From Podarcis raffonei (Eukaryota; Chordata; Lepidosauria; Squamata; Lacertidae), in the NCBI RefSeq assembly GCF_027172205.1, contig NC_070605.1, forward strand, positions 26,654,304-26,718,303: a stretch of 64,000 nt of DNA, read 5' to 3'. Below, in pieces: positions 41,510 to 52,910 of the stretch (position 1 is its first letter; each line of letters starts with the position of its first letter). The notes beneath the pieces were generated by a model, which was not told the DNA's origin, did no database searches, and was given only the letters and a program-made list of their open reading frames with translations. The translations under genes and the position numbers were made by a program.

Positions 41510-41624
41510 GCTTGGTTGGCCAGCATTTCAGGCAGGGTTCTCTGCTAGCCCTCCCTGGAGATGCTGTGATTACACCTGGGACCTTCTGCGTGCAAAGGGT
41601 GGAATCTCCATGCTCTGCCCTCCC

Positions 41625-42470
41625 AACAGATTCACCTGTACCTATATGTAGCTTTGGCTCCCCTGCCCACCAAAAAGTTATGAGCTAGGACACACTGGCC
41701 ACCAGCAGAGGTAGTAAAGTGCCAGTGTTGCCTGTATTTTTGGTAATAGGTCTATAAACAGCAAAATCACAGGGTTTCTTAACATATTGGTAAAAGCTGC
41801 AGTGAGACTGCTGCAAGGGATGGAATCCCTGATTGCAGTGGGCTCAGTTATCTCAGCGTGGAGCTGAAGGAGAGAGGAACTGGGCATTTGTAGGAAATAT
41901 GTTTGTGTGTGTGTGTTCTAGGTGGCGAAAAGGAGCAGTATGTGTCAGAGGCAGATGGTGAAGCAGCGCTACATGAGGTGTGCGACCCTGGCTGGTGAAT
42001 TAGTGTAGGATTTTTAAGAGCCAGAAAACAATACCCATAGAAGATTTTGGCCTAGAGGGTAGGTACTGCTCCATAGACACCTTTGTTTTGATCTGTCCAT
42101 AACAGGTACCCTTGAAGTAGGACAGTGATTACAGCACCATGGAGAGTTCCACGGGAGACACTTGCTCAAAGAGGGACCCCTAATCAAGCCCTCAAATTTC
42201 AACCCTGTGACTCCTTAAAGGGCCAATTCCTTGGTCTGAAGGTGAGCACATTTCCTCCTTTGGGTGGCTTCCCAGGCACATATAATGAAGAGGGAAGTTC
42301 CTTATTCCTCAGGCCACTCAGGATTGGGAGAAGGCATGAGCAAGAGTTCTCACTTGGGTTCTCCAGGCTCCTGACTGCCAGCCTTGGGTTCAGTATCCGG
42401 AACCTGGTCTCAGCTGGTGGTACCTGAGACCTGCTTGTCTTCCTCTGTGACGAAGGTGATGACTATGAGA
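41625..42470. other. Intergenic DNA, nothing recognised
   Basis: About 850 bases with no recognised exon or repeat. Confidence 0.4.
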
Positions 42471-42473
42471 GTA

Positions 42474-42699
42474 CAGTGGTACCTCGGGTTAAGTCTTTAA
42501 TTCGTTCCAGAGGTCCGTTCTTAACCTGAAACGGTTCTTAACCTGAAACACCACTTTAGCTAATGGGACCTCCTGCTGCTACTGCGCTGCCGGAGCACGA
42601 TTTCTGTTCTCATCCTGAAGCAAAGTTCTTAACCTGAAGCACTATTTCTGGGTTAGCGGAGTCTGTAACCTGAAGCGTATGTAACCCAAGGTACCACTG
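42474..42699. mobile_element. TA-flanked palindromic MITE, copy 5
   Basis: CAGTGGTACCTCGGGTTAAG left, GTAACCCAAGGTACCACTG right, TA each side. 226 bp, close to copy 4 in sequence. Confidence 0.9.
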
Positions 42700-42704
42700 T
42701 ATTT

Positions 42705-43200
42705 AATAATAACAGCCCAATTTATAGACACACCCCTTGAGTGCATTTGATGTCAAATTTCACATTAGCCTGGAGTTTGGATGGACGGGGGGGAAAACAA
42801 ATGAAAAATCCAAAATAAGCAAAACCCTTCTTGACTCTTTTAATAAAAGTTTTATTGGAAATATTTTTTTGCGCATACACACAACAGCTTGTTCAAAGCT
42901 ACAGATTTGCTAATTCCCCTCCCTGCCAAACTGTCTCAAAGTATAAGTACAAATTATCTTTCTTTGGTCCCTCTGGGAGGGAAACAACCCCAACTGTAAT
43001 ATAGTGCTGTACTTAAACTACCAGAGGGCATTCACTGAAGGGAAAAACGACAACACCTGAGGAATTGAGGAGCAGTCCCACTCAACCGCCAAGAAGTTTC
43101 TCCCAGTTTCTGGGAGCCACTTAAACGTTCTCCTTAGATCAGAGATGTTTCTCCTGCGGCATTCTCTTTGGAGCCAGAATTAAACCTGAAAAAACCATTT
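42705..43200. other. Intergenic DNA, nothing recognised
   Basis: Unique-looking stretch; no feature seen. Confidence 0.4.
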
Positions 43201-43206
43201 AGACTG

Positions 43207-43292
43207 CAGTCCCTAGGCCACTTACCTGGCAATAATCCCTGTTGAACTCAATGGGACTTCTGAGTAGACAATGATGGGAATACACTGTTAAG
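43207..43292. repeat. Short dispersed palindromic repeat
   Basis: CTGCAGTCCCTAGGCCACTT, TGTTGAACTCAATGGGACTT, CTGAGTAGACAATGATGGGA. Confidence 0.6.
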
Positions 43293-43417
43293 CATTTTCA
43301 TATTATCAGACAAGGACGCTCAGACCTCCTTTCTCCAATAATTATTAAAAAAAAAGATACAGAAAAACCCTTCCACTCAAGATTCAGGCAGGTAGCTGTG
43401 TTGGTCTGACGCAGTAG

Positions 43418-43571
43418 AAATATATTAAAAAATTGTCCAGTAGCACCTTAGAGACCAACTAAGTTTGTTCTTGGTATGAGCTTTTGTGTGCATGCACACG
43501 AAAGCTCATACCAAGAACAAACTTAGTTGGTCTCTAAGGTGCTACTGGACAATTTTTTAAAAATATATATA
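43418..43571. mobile_element. Foldback element: near-perfect hairpin
   Basis: Two arms of about 70 bp, AATTGTCCAGTAGCACCTTA to GAGCTTTTGTGTG and CACACGAAAGCTCATACC to GTGCTACTGGACAATT, meet at a GTGTGCATGCACAC centre with very few mismatches. The left flank GGTAGCTGTGTTGGTCTGAC is the element end also seen in inverse form at 17.8 kb. Confidence 0.9.
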
Positions 43572-43574
43572 TTT

Positions 43575-44010
43575 CCTTCCACTCAAGATGGCTGATATTT
43601 GACCCCTGCATAATGTGGGCTACATTGAGGGTGTTGGTGTAATGGGATGCACTTTTGAACTTGAAGGGAGGCCACTCTGCTTCCCACCACACACCCTGTA
43701 TAAATCTCAAGAGGCCAAATTATTTAATTTGAGCTGGAATCCTGTTTCTGGAAGTGAGGCAAGGAGAAATTTTAATGGCGTCTGAACTCAAATAGCCTCC
43801 ATCTATTTCCTAAAGGAAGAAGACCAGAGTGGAAAGCAAAGACCGTGGACACAACAGCTGTTTCATTGTGTTTCCTAAGCAGCCCAGCAGATGTTTCCCC
43901 CCCTGAATAGATTCATTAATGCCAAAATTATATCTGGAAGATCTTCTCAGCGAAACCACCCAGTAAGGTAGTCAAGACACAAAACAACTGGCTCCTACTG
44001 TTAACTTGAA
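43575..44010. other. Intergenic DNA, nothing recognised
   Basis: Unique-looking stretch; no feature seen. Confidence 0.4.
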
Positions 44011-44012
44011 AA

Positions 44013-44022
44013 TCTCTTTCTT

Positions 44023-44072
<50 letters not shown>
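44013..44072. repeat. (CTTT)n/(CT)n microsatellite
   Basis: TCTTTCTTTC start then a pure CT run to 44072. Confidence 0.95.
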
Positions 44073-44074
<2 letters not shown>

Positions 44075-44324
44075 CCACTCTTCAATGAGTTCTCTGGCCA
44101 TCCCAGTTCAGTAGCAGCGCTCACCAGGACACAGCGTAGCCCATGCCTGGTCAAGGAGCGAATGCTTGCATTGAACAGTGGGGCAGCAGCGGCATTGTAG
44201 CATATTGAGACAATGCACTATGGGGTTTTTAATGGGGTAGAACTCATTTGCATCTGCCTGAAGGAAAGTAATCCATGCCATTTGAATTAATATGAAATAA
44301 TGCAACTTGGCAAAGTCCTTTAGA

Positions 44325-44600
44325 TCAGGGTAGGGCACTCCCCCCCCCCCGAGCCTTGTGAGGAATTCCTGCAGTGATGGGTGGTGCCAGAGGCAAAATT
44401 GGGCAGAGCAATGGATGCGACTCTTAGCTTTGTACAGTAGGCTATATTTGAGCCATGAGAAAAGCAAGGTTTCTTTACACACACTCTCCATCTAAGCCAG
44501 AAAGACACATTCCAGCCAAATAAGACCCAAGGAAGGCCTAGGGCAGGTCTAGTTATGGGGCTTGGCTTGGGGGGGATGGGCTACGGAAACTCCATAGGGT
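44325..44600. mobile_element. hAT-like element with unique interior, copy 2
   Basis: CAGGGTAGGGCACTCCCC left end; interior GCCAGAGGCAAAATTGGGC, CTTTGTACAGTAGGCTAT and GACACATTCCAGCCAAAT match the element at 36.8 kb. The right end is worn. Confidence 0.65.
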
Positions 44601-44609
44601 CAGTCAGAG

Positions 44610-45900
44610 CGGCTTAGCAAACATCATTTGTTCCTTTCTATTGACTACAACAGAATGCATATTTCAAGTCTAACTTGAAAGCACAGGGAGGAACCTGTCT
44701 ATTTATTTTGACAATTTATATGCTACTTAATTACAATCGTCTCATAAGCGGTGTATGGACATTTTGAGAAAAGTTCTCAGTCTCTACTGAGAAATTTTTG
44801 GCACAGTTAATACTGATAAATTTTACTTTTAATTCATATAGGCGGATGAAGGAAGCAATGGGGCTGCCGGGAGCAGGGGCCAGATCCATGGCTTCTTTCA
44901 ACATTATGAAAATACATTAGCATAGAAACACAGCTGTGCCTGAAATTCTCTACCTTGCTGGGTGGAGAAGTTGCAGGGAAATTTTTGCCAGGTATTCTCT
45001 GAGATGGGACTGAAATTCTTCAATTGTTCCGATCACAACTTATCACACAAAATGGGGTCCAGTGTGCTGGGGATCATAAAAATGTATCTCTCGATTTGAT
45101 TGTAGTTTTTGTGGGGTTGTGTTTTTTTTTTTAGCATGTACATTTTGCTGACTGACTCCAACAGTTTGAGGGAAGTCTGAGAAAGAAAATCCTTAGAGAG
45201 TTCTGAGAAATTTTGGCCCAGCACTAAAGTACACATACGGTACTTAAAAAAAAGAAGAAGCCCTGATGCATTTAGAAGAGGAAAGAATGTGGAACAGTCT
45301 GCAGGCATTCAGGAGCAAGTATCTTCCACCATAAGCTAAATGTAAGTTTCAAGTTCAGATACACGAGCCTTAAGCTGAAAGAGAAGACAATAGTTCCTCA
45401 GAGTACTTTTTTTTAAAAATAAAGGTAAGGCTTTTTATTTACATGAATGATAAGTGCAGTAAAGCCAGGTATGTATGGAAATTATACAGTTACGCTCTTG
45501 CTCCTTTACACAGAAACATTACAAAGTATTACAGTTTGTGAAAGACTACATAAGAACAGTGGATTTTAGGTTTCTCTCTTTCCTTATAGTGAATCACCTG
45601 TTCATGCCTCCTCAAACGTAACTGGGACCATTTTCACATGTGTCACCCCCCCTCACTCTCAAAATACCCACTCTCGCTCATGCTAGTGAGGCCATGTGTA
45701 AATGTCATTAAAGTGGAATGAAAAGAGGGATGGAATCATGCAGATACGTTCTAGTGAATGTCTGGGGCCAGTGGTTAGGGAGATGAGCAACAATGAACAG
45801 GCTGAACTTAAATCCAGACCAAAAAGAAGTAATGTTGATGAGAAGTCTGGGTGTTCAGGGAGAGGTGGCTTAGCCAACCACGGACATGGTAGTGTTGCCT
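44610..45900. other. Intergenic DNA, AT-rich, nothing recognised
   Basis: About 1.3 kb without recognised exon or repeat; several poly-T and poly-A runs. Confidence 0.4.
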
Positions 45901-45904
45901 GAGG

Positions 45905-45990
45905 CTGCAATCCCTTACAAGGGAAGATAAGCAGCACTGAAATCGGTGGGTCTTACTTCTGAGTAGACATGGGTAGGATTGCACTGTAGA
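45905..45990. repeat. Short dispersed palindromic repeat
   Basis: GCTGCAATCCCTTACAAGG, TCGGTGGGTCTTACTTCTGA, GTAGGATTGCACTGT. Confidence 0.65.
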
Positions 45991-46819
45991 AGCTGTTGTT
46001 CATCTGTTAGGGTTGTTCCCAAACCTTTTCTCCCCATGGACTTGAAAATTGCTAATGGTTACCCCCCCCCCGACTGCTGTAGCCATCACAATGCACTGTG
46101 CTAGATTCTGTATGGGTTTTAATTGCATTTTTGTTGCTTCTTTTATTTCTTATGTTGTATTTTAATGTTCTGCAATGTGCATTCCATGTGCTTCTGTAAA
46201 ATACAAGAAGCAATACAAATACTATTAAAAATCGATATGAATATTAAACATGCACGTGCCACAGTCTACTTGGATGAAGCTGGTGGACTGCAGTTTGGGA
46301 ACCCCGATCCATCACATTTTGAGTTCTAAATTGTGGGCCATGATTTAGATGTTTGCCCTGCTTTCCTATGTAAATACACTCAAGCAAATCACACTCCATG
46401 TGGTGCAAAGTGACAGGGCTGTAAATAGGATAACTAATATTTGCAGATCCTGGTGGCAATTTCAAGCCACACGTAGCATACTTTCAGAAATCTTCCTCTG
46501 ACAGTTTTTCTCCCAATACGTTTCTCTGTCTTTCTTGGACTTTATTATGTTTTGTCTTTCTCGGACTGCCCTCCTCCAGTTTCCACCTTTCTCTTCCCAC
46601 TCCGCCTGTGCTCTTTCCTGCTTCTGCTATGTCTGCGCTTCCTTGAAATGATCTGCCTACTTCCCAGTGCAAGAACTGCAGAGCAAATCTCAGTTCTGTG
46701 TGGGGCATCCCAACAACTCTCTGCCAGCTTTGTGCTCAGGGGATTCTGTTGCTGGAAGCAAAGAACCACAAACAATGCAAGGCGAACCACACTATTTTGT
46801 CAAACTTACTTTGGTTTTA

Positions 46820-47710
46820 ATTATTTAGGATAACAACCAATCATCCGCTGGTAAACACAGCCCTGCTTGTTCTAAAAATAATGTAACCGCAGTAACTGGA
46901 AACTTTGCTCCAGCATCTGCTGTTTAAAACAGTTGGCTGTGAACTAGAGAGAAAGTGTAGATTTTCTTTTCGTGCCTTAAAAAGTGTGTGGTCCGGCAAA
47001 GTGCAGATTAGCAAGGCTAGACCGTTATCTTAATTTACAGTCCATATACTTCACATTTGCTCTGCTGGCACATTAAAAAAAAAAATCCTTTAGCAACCGG
47101 CCTTGACTCCGATAGTTTTATTAGCAATTCACTGTTTCTTCTTGACAAGTTATTACCCACTTCCCTTGGTAGCTCCCTACAGCAAGACCGGGAGCCCTGT
47201 CAAGAAGCAGAAAACGTCAATGGATTTCTCAGCAGAGTTTGACTCAAAACCCTGCTCCATGTTTTTTAATTTGTGACAAGACACTTGTTAAAGGAAAGGC
47301 ATCTCTTGCATGCTGGCCCTGGCACAGCATCATATATTTGTCCAAAGGAAGAAGCCGTATCTGTTTTTTAACAAGGGAAGGCAGGCATTTGGCTTCTCCC
47401 CTGACTGTTCAAGAAAAGTTGGCAGGTTGGTCAATGTAGAGAGCTGCTAAGGAGACCTTTCCTTTCCTCTCATTTTTATTTTCTTAAAAATTATCAGCAT
47501 GGAATCCTTAGTCTAGACTGCCAAGCAGAAACCTTATCTTATTCTGCTTTGCTACCCTGTTGAGCTGATAACCATTTTCTGCAACATTTTCAAAGGTGAC
47601 TCTCAGCCAATGGATGCGGAATATGTTTGTACAAGGGTTTGATTTCCCGATAATGTGGCCAGGATGCGCTCTCTCTGTCTCGTTCACGATTGGCTTGTTC
47701 ACTAAGACAA
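46820..47710. promoter_or_regulatory. Repeat-free block, candidate regulatory DNA
   Basis: About 900 bases without recognised repeats or coding pattern. It holds motif-like words: TTTTAATTATTTAGG, a forkhead-type GTAAACA at 46851, a MEF2-type CTAAAAATA at 46872, and GATA-type TTATCT and GATAAC near 47.53-47.57 kb. Motif matches alone are weak evidence. Confidence 0.3.
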
Positions 47711-47714
47711 GAAG

Positions 47715-48190
47715 TCAAGGAAGGCGATGATAGGATAGGTTTGTGTTTGGAATGATTTCAGGGGATGTGAAGAATGCCAGGTCATGACCTGGGCGGGTTT
47801 TGCAGGATTAACCCAGATCCAGATTAAGGTCTCCTCCCATGCTGACAAAGGTTTGACCTGCCGGGCCTAATGTCACATACTATATAGCCGCATGACAAGA
47901 ACTGAGTGTAATTTCAGTTGAGCATGCACCTAACACAAGTATCTCACTAGTTACTCTGCAGAGAGCTTGACTGTGACACTGGCTGACCTCAGTTTAGAGA
48001 CAGGTCAGAATGACAGCACCCCCCCCCCATCGCCTCTGGTAGGAAAATAAATCTTGTCAATAGACAGCCCCTCCTTCCCAACCCTGCTCACTTTGCCAGA
48101 TTAAGCGAATAAAGGGGGCAGGATGGAGAAAGTACTTTTTAAGAGAGTTGGAAAGGGCTTGAGAGAGGGGCCACATTGCTTCCGATTGCC
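47715..48190. other. Intergenic DNA, nothing recognised
   Basis: Unique-looking stretch; no feature seen. Confidence 0.4.
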
Positions 48191-48194
48191 CATA

Positions 48195-48372
48195 CACTTG
48201 CCGTCTTTTTTCGTGCATAAGACTAGGTTTTTTCCCCTTTAAAAATAATGTCAAAAATTAGGGGGCGTCTTATACTCTGGGCCATCTCCCCCTCCTATTT
48301 TCTTAAATCTGAGTCCCCTAAAATAGGGGGCATCTTATACATGGGGGCATCTTATAGATGGAAAAATATGGT
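48195..48372. mobile_element. MITE with CATAAGAC/GTCTTAT termini
   Basis: TTTTTTCGTGCATAAGACTA left and ATCTTATAGATGGAAAAATA right, with internal GGGGGCGTCTTATACTC. A fold-back element of a widespread type; superfamily not decided. Confidence 0.55.
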
Positions 48373-48539
48373 ATACTGTATTTCTTTGGTTCCACTGGTC
48401 AAACAGGTTTTCCATGCGTAGCACAGAAGCAAGCCATCGGGCTACAAATCAGGAGTTTCCCCATTTGAATCTCGCCTCTGCCAGAAACACACAAGGTAGG
48501 ATGCTGCATCTCAGCCTCAGCAGCAATATGGGGGATGAT

Positions 48540-48595
48540 GATAAAAATAAATTTATTATTTATACCCTGCCCATCTGGCTGGGATGATAATAATA
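48540..48595 (-). repeat. L2-like LINE tail, reverse
   Basis: ATAAATTTATTATTTATACC then CTGCCCATCTGGCTGGG: the inverse of the CCAGATGGGCGGGGTATAAA terminus. Confidence 0.65.
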
Positions 48596-48617
48596 CTGAC
48601 CTTCTCTAACGAACATA

Positions 48618-48783
48618 GGTAATTGTCTTGTACTGAGCCGGACCATTTGTCCACCTGGCACAGCACTGTCTACACTGACTGGCAGTAGCTCTCGAGGATG
48701 TTAGGCAGGAGCCTTTCCCAGTCCTGCCTGGGGGTGTCAGAGACTGGAGCTGGACATTCTGCATGCAACACTTGTGCTTCACC
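48618..48783 (-). repeat. tRNA-derived SINE, reverse
   Basis: GAGCCGGACCATTTGTCCAC, CTACACTGACTGGCAGTAGC, TTCTGCATGCAACACTTGTG. The head is partly lost. Confidence 0.75.
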
Positions 48784-48789
48784 CCTGAC

Positions 48790-49130
48790 AAGATATGTGA
48801 AATACTCTGAAAAATCAACAGCACCATTCAAAAGCTAAGTATTGTTATAATCAGAATCAGTGTTGTTATTGCAGAAACAAAATAGAAAGCCCTGCATATC
48901 CTATATACCAGAGACAAGCAGAGATCCTTGTTTCACTGCCTTCAGCTATCCTCTGCCTCCAGTTTTGAGTAAAATAATTTCTTTCTGTGCTATCTCTCTT
49001 TCTCACACACCTTTGTCTCACTGTATGAGCCAGAAATGCTCATCGTATCCAGTCTACTTTAATGAAAGGGGGAGGGGGCTATTGTATTTAAGAATATTGC
49101 ATGGAAATAGCTGAGTATCTGGAATTTGTT
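48790..49130. other. Intergenic DNA, nothing recognised
   Basis: Unique-looking stretch; no feature seen. Confidence 0.4.
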
Positions 49131-49131
49131 G

Positions 49132-49258
49132 TAGATCAGCTTTCTGCAACCTGGTGTTTGGGCCTACAGCTCCCTTCAGTCCTACCCAGCATGGCCAATG
49201 TTCTGAGAGGATGGGAGTCGTAATCCGAAACACCTGGAAGTCGCCAGGTTGGCAGAGG
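49132..49258. mobile_element. hAT-like palindromic MITE
   Basis: GATCAGCTTTCTGCAACCTG left, CAGCATGGCCAATGTTCTGA centre, ACCTGGAAGTCGCCAGGTTG right. Confidence 0.6.
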
Positions 49259-49259
49259 C

Positions 49260-49690
49260 TCTCTTAGATTTTAGGTGCTCATCTGGTGTTGTGCTTTCCC
49301 TTGTAGAAAGCGAAACTTACTAATGGGGAACTGGCCCCACCTTGGCATGGGTCCTCAGCATGCCCTCCTCCCATGAGTGATGGGTGCCCACATCTCCCCC
49401 TCCCCAATGCACCATCCTCCAAGCATCTCCTTATCTGCGGATGGGCAATGTGGATGGAGGCAGCAGAAGTGGCACTGCAACTGGAGGCAGCAGAAAGGAG
49501 GTGGTGCCAGGCTGTTGGCCAACCACACTGCCTGGTGCCACCAGGCCTGCAGTCTCCACGCTGACTTAGGGCACGAGTCAGGCAAAGCATAGCTGCATTT
49601 AAATCCTGTCCATCTCAACTACAAAATCATTCTCTGCATGCACTGAAATTAATAGGGCTTTACAACATTTGATTTTTGCTGGCTTGCAGG
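49260..49690. other. Intergenic DNA
   Basis: Moderately GC-rich around 49.33-49.58 kb with repeated GGAGGCAGCAGAA words (49.45-49.50 kb). Overlapping open frames on both strands have no domain. Confidence 0.4.
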
Positions 49691-49697
49691 CCCCCGA

Positions 49698-49762
49698 TTC
49701 AGGGATGGCAAACTTGTGTCTCTCTAGATGTTGCTGGACTACAACTCTCATCGTCCCTTAGC
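49698..49762. mobile_element. hAT-like MITE, left half
   Basis: TCAGGGATGGCAAACTTGTG, TCTCTAGATGTTGCTGGACT, ACAACTCTCATCGTCCC. Confidence 0.65.
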
Positions 49763-50179
49763 ACTCATTAGAGAATAAGAGACTCATAAGCTGTTCCGTA
49801 AATCAGAAAATGCTAGAGTGATTCTGAAGCGTGAGTCTATGAAGCGCTACTCAGAAGCAAGTCCCAGTGAGTTCAATAGGAAGTCCTAGTTAGCTTGTTT
49901 CCACCTTGACCAGATTGCTCACTTCCCTTGGAATCTTCTCCTCGTCGTACGCTTACAAAAACACATGGAAACACAATCTCACACTCACATTTGGCCCCTT
50001 GACATCCACAACTATTGGCAATTTTTCTTTCAACTTTCCCTTTTTGCATAAATGTGTCTGTCTCCCTCCTTCTCCCCTGCCCCATTAGCAATGCAAACTA
50101 GCAGGATAGAGAGGTTTCTACCTCCCCCCTCCATTTATGGTTGAAGCGAAACCATGCAGGCGGCTGCTGGATCATTAAG

Positions 50180-50470
50180 TTCTGCGTTCCATGTGGGGAG
50201 GGGAGGCCAGAGGTGGCACCAAGAAGGGACTGGATGGTGGCACTCAAGCACTGAAATTCATCCTTTCGAATGATTCGGCCAGGGAGGGAGCCAAGAGGCT
50301 GTTTTCCTTTGGCTTGATGAGTATAAATATTCATATGCGGATAGCTTTTCGGATACACTTAAATCAATATTTAAGCTCCAGAGGGCGGTCAAGGAAAGGG
50401 CAAAAACAAACCCCAAGCCAGCATTTTAAGGGCCTATGCACAGCGCATGGGGTAACCGAGAAATGTGGCT
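50180..50470. promoter_or_regulatory. Repeat-free segment, candidate regulatory DNA
   Basis: Unique sequence with AATGATTCGGCCAGGGAGG, GAGTATAAATATTCATATGC (POU-like) and AATCAATATTTAAGC. No coding pattern. A hypothesis from composition only. Confidence 0.25.
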
Positions 50471-50587
50471 CAAGACAAGCAACAGTGTTTACATTATGCT
50501 ATTCAAAAAAGTGGTCTGGCTACAAGAATGAATAAGGATTGTTTGAAAAACAGCACTGGGCGAATCCAAGGGCTTGTGCTTCTTCCA

Positions 50588-50692
50588 GGACCTGTTGCTC
50601 TCTAGATGCTGTTGGACTCAAACTCCCAGCCAGAATGGCCAATGGATTTAGGGGTGATGGGAACAGCAACAGAGGTTCCCCACTCCTGCTCT
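50588..50692. mobile_element. hAT-like palindromic MITE, internally shortened
   Basis: TGTTGCTCTCTAGATGCTGT, CCCAGCCAGAATGGCCAATG, GGTGATGGGAACAGCAAC, GGTTCCCCACTCCTGCTC. Confidence 0.6.
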
Positions 50693-50699
50693 AGAAGAA

Positions 50700-51240
50700 G
50701 ACTGGATGGGGAATCCAGAAAGCGAGACAATCAACAAAGCAAGAGTTCTCTGCGTTTCTTGTCATTTCAGAAACACACCTGGAAACCAAAATGCAAGAAC
50801 TGTGGGAACTCGCCTCTGGTGGCCCGGTGAACCAGTGCTTTGCCAACTGTAATGCTAACTAGGCATGTCAATGTTTCCCTCCCCCTCTGGCAGGGGGCGT
50901 TCTGTGCTTTTGACAGCTGCACAACATAGGGAAATCTGGCCCGTCCCCCCCAATTACTACCTCCTTTGCTGAATTTCTCCCTGTGGTCCCGCTGTTAAAG
51001 CACAGGAGCCCTGCTAGAAAAAAAGCTGGCAACCTTAAAGCCAATGCTGTTTGTAAGATATAATCTCTGGCTATTTGTGAAAAATATTTCCCTGAAGTAG
51101 CTATGCCAGGATGGAGATTTTATTGCTCAAGATTTTCTTGAGCCATTTCTCTTAGTGCTGAACAGAAAATGAGAAACTTAGGTCAGCATCAGGTTCATTC
51201 GTATCTGATTTTTCCGATCCTTTGTACATTTCCTCTACCC
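50700..51240. other. Intergenic DNA, nothing recognised
   Basis: Unique-looking stretch; no feature seen. Confidence 0.4.
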
Positions 51241-51245
51241 ACCTA

Positions 51246-51320
51246 CCTTCCTTCCTTCCTTCCTTCCTTCTTTCCTTCCTTCCTTCCTTCCTTCCTTCCT
51301 TCCTTCCTTCCTTCCTTCCT
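51246..51320. repeat. (CCTT)n microsatellite
   Basis: About 75 bases of CCTT units with one CTTT interruption. Confidence 0.95.
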
Positions 51321-51335
51321 TGGAGATCCTTTCTC

Positions 51336-51440
51336 TCCACAACAAGCCTAATTCACAGGGTTGTTGTGAGGATAGAACCATGTATGCCACCCTCAGTTCC
51401 TTGGAGGAAAAGAGGTACCTAAACGTAATAACAAATAAAG
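51336..51440 (+). repeat. Second tRNA-derived SINE family, 3' part
   Basis: TAATTCACAGGGTTGTTGTG, AACCATGTATGCCACCCTCA, TTCCTTGGAGGAAAAGAGG and an AATAACAAATAAA tail. The adjacent CCTT run lies where the head would be. Confidence 0.7.
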
Positions 51441-51649
51441 GATCTGCAATATTTTACCAATCTGGTGGAGAAAAGATTCTGCTGCAGGGAGCATAGGTTT
51501 GTCCAAAATGGGCTCTTGCTCCCCTCTCCTCCCAGAAGTGCTCATTGGTTCTACAAGCAGAGGATGTTAAGGCACCAGCTGTTTGGACCTTTTCAGAAAG
51601 GCCAGTATGAAGAGCGCGAGCAAAGCGGAACAAAATGCCGAAATCCACA

Positions 51650-51840
51650 GCTGCCTACACAGCATACATCTGTGGCACATTTAAAGCATGTAGCTTCCCC
51701 AAAAGAACCCTGGGAACTGTAGTTTACCCCACACAGTTACAATTCCTGGAACCCTTAACCAACAATAGTTCCCAGGATCCTCTGCAGGGGGTGGGGCACA
51801 AGTCATGTGCTTTAAATGTATGGCATGTATCTAGCCCACA
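51650..51840. mobile_element. Palindromic MITE (CATTTAAAGCATGT type), full length
   Basis: GGCACATTTAAAGCATGTAG, CCCTGGGAACTGTAGTTTAC left; ATAGTTCCCAGGATCCTCTG and GTGCTTTAAATGTATGGCAT right. The two arms are inverse copies. Confidence 0.75.
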
Positions 51841-51844
51841 CTTT

Positions 51845-52900
51845 GAAAGCTGGGTTGTTCCCTCTGCACTCTTTGCATATGATGGGAGAAGATTTCTGTG
51901 GATCGCAGGAAATATATGCAGAGCAACTAGAATTGCTGGTGCTTTGGGTGTCCAGAGAAAAGGCTGCAATCTAAACTGCTGTTTCGAGCTGCCTCTTGAG
52001 CAGAATGCCATGCAGACATCACCCACGTCCCTCCATGCAGACGACCAGGGTGATGGATAGATATTGCGGCACAAGGGGGATTCTGTAGGTGTGCATACAC
52101 ACAGCAATGTAGCTATCCGATCGGGTGCCCAGGGGTGAGCCACCTGTGGGGACAGGTGAGCTGGGCAGGATGCTCTGGCTGGGGCCTGCATGGAGTCTGC
52201 CCGCCTCCTCCCCTCCAGGTGAGGATGCAGCAGTGGGCGGATGCAAGCCTCATGCCACCCTTTTGGGCGGTATGGTGCCTGCAGGTGCCCAAGCCACCAT
52301 CTCACTCCCAGAAGAGACTTGTGGCTCGGGCGTGCTGCAGGCCCTACGGTAAGTGGTGGCTCCTCCCCACCACACTAAGCGGCTCCGTACATAGCCAATG
52401 TCTCTGCATCCTATTTTATATGATGCTGGCTTGTAGCTCTGGGTGCTTATTCCTCCTGAAGAGAGCTGGCCACGTTTGTTGCTGGGGCCATCGTTCCTGC
52501 CCTCCCGCACTCTCTCTCTCTCTCTCTCCATGATGCATTTGTTTTCCTGGCCTCCCAGCTCTCTCCGCAAGCCTTTCAGTCAAATAAACAGTGAACATTA
52601 CAAAGGTTTCATACATGCAACCTTTGCGCGCTTGGATCTGGGCATGGCAAAACAGGAAATGCCAGCGCTCCTATCCAAATTTGGCTGATCTCTCACAGAA
52701 CATACAACCTCTGTTACTTCTTTCCCCAGAACTACTACTTCTCCCCCCCCCCCGCTTCCCTTTCTTTTTAAAACCGCGGCAAAAACAAAATGGTTTTTAA
52801 TTTCACACCTCGTGGAGCACAGCCAAATTGCTGCATAAACAAGGTAAACAAATGTGAGGCAGAGCAAGTCAGCCGGCTTCAGATGAGGGATTTGCCCTAC
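51845..52900. other. Intergenic DNA, not identified
   Basis: Mixed composition with a CT run at 52.51-52.53 kb and a C-run at 52.745 kb. Long frames on both strands at 51.7-52.5 kb have no domain and cross repeats. Confidence 0.4.
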
Positions 52901-52910
52901 GATGTGTGCT

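Larger units (their letters stand above)
41205..41620 (-). repeat. tRNA-derived SINE split by another SINE
   Basis: Left piece ACATGGGAACATGCTTTATA, then CAGACCATTGGTCCACCTAG; right piece from about 41520, CAGCATTTCAGGCAGGGTTC to ACCTGGGACCTTCTGCGTGC. The middle is the forward SINE at 41254-41509. Confidence 0.75.

Noticed and set aside
51724-52305. 193-codon reverse frame with overlapping forward frames
   Set aside because: Crosses a palindromic MITE and has no recognisable family features.
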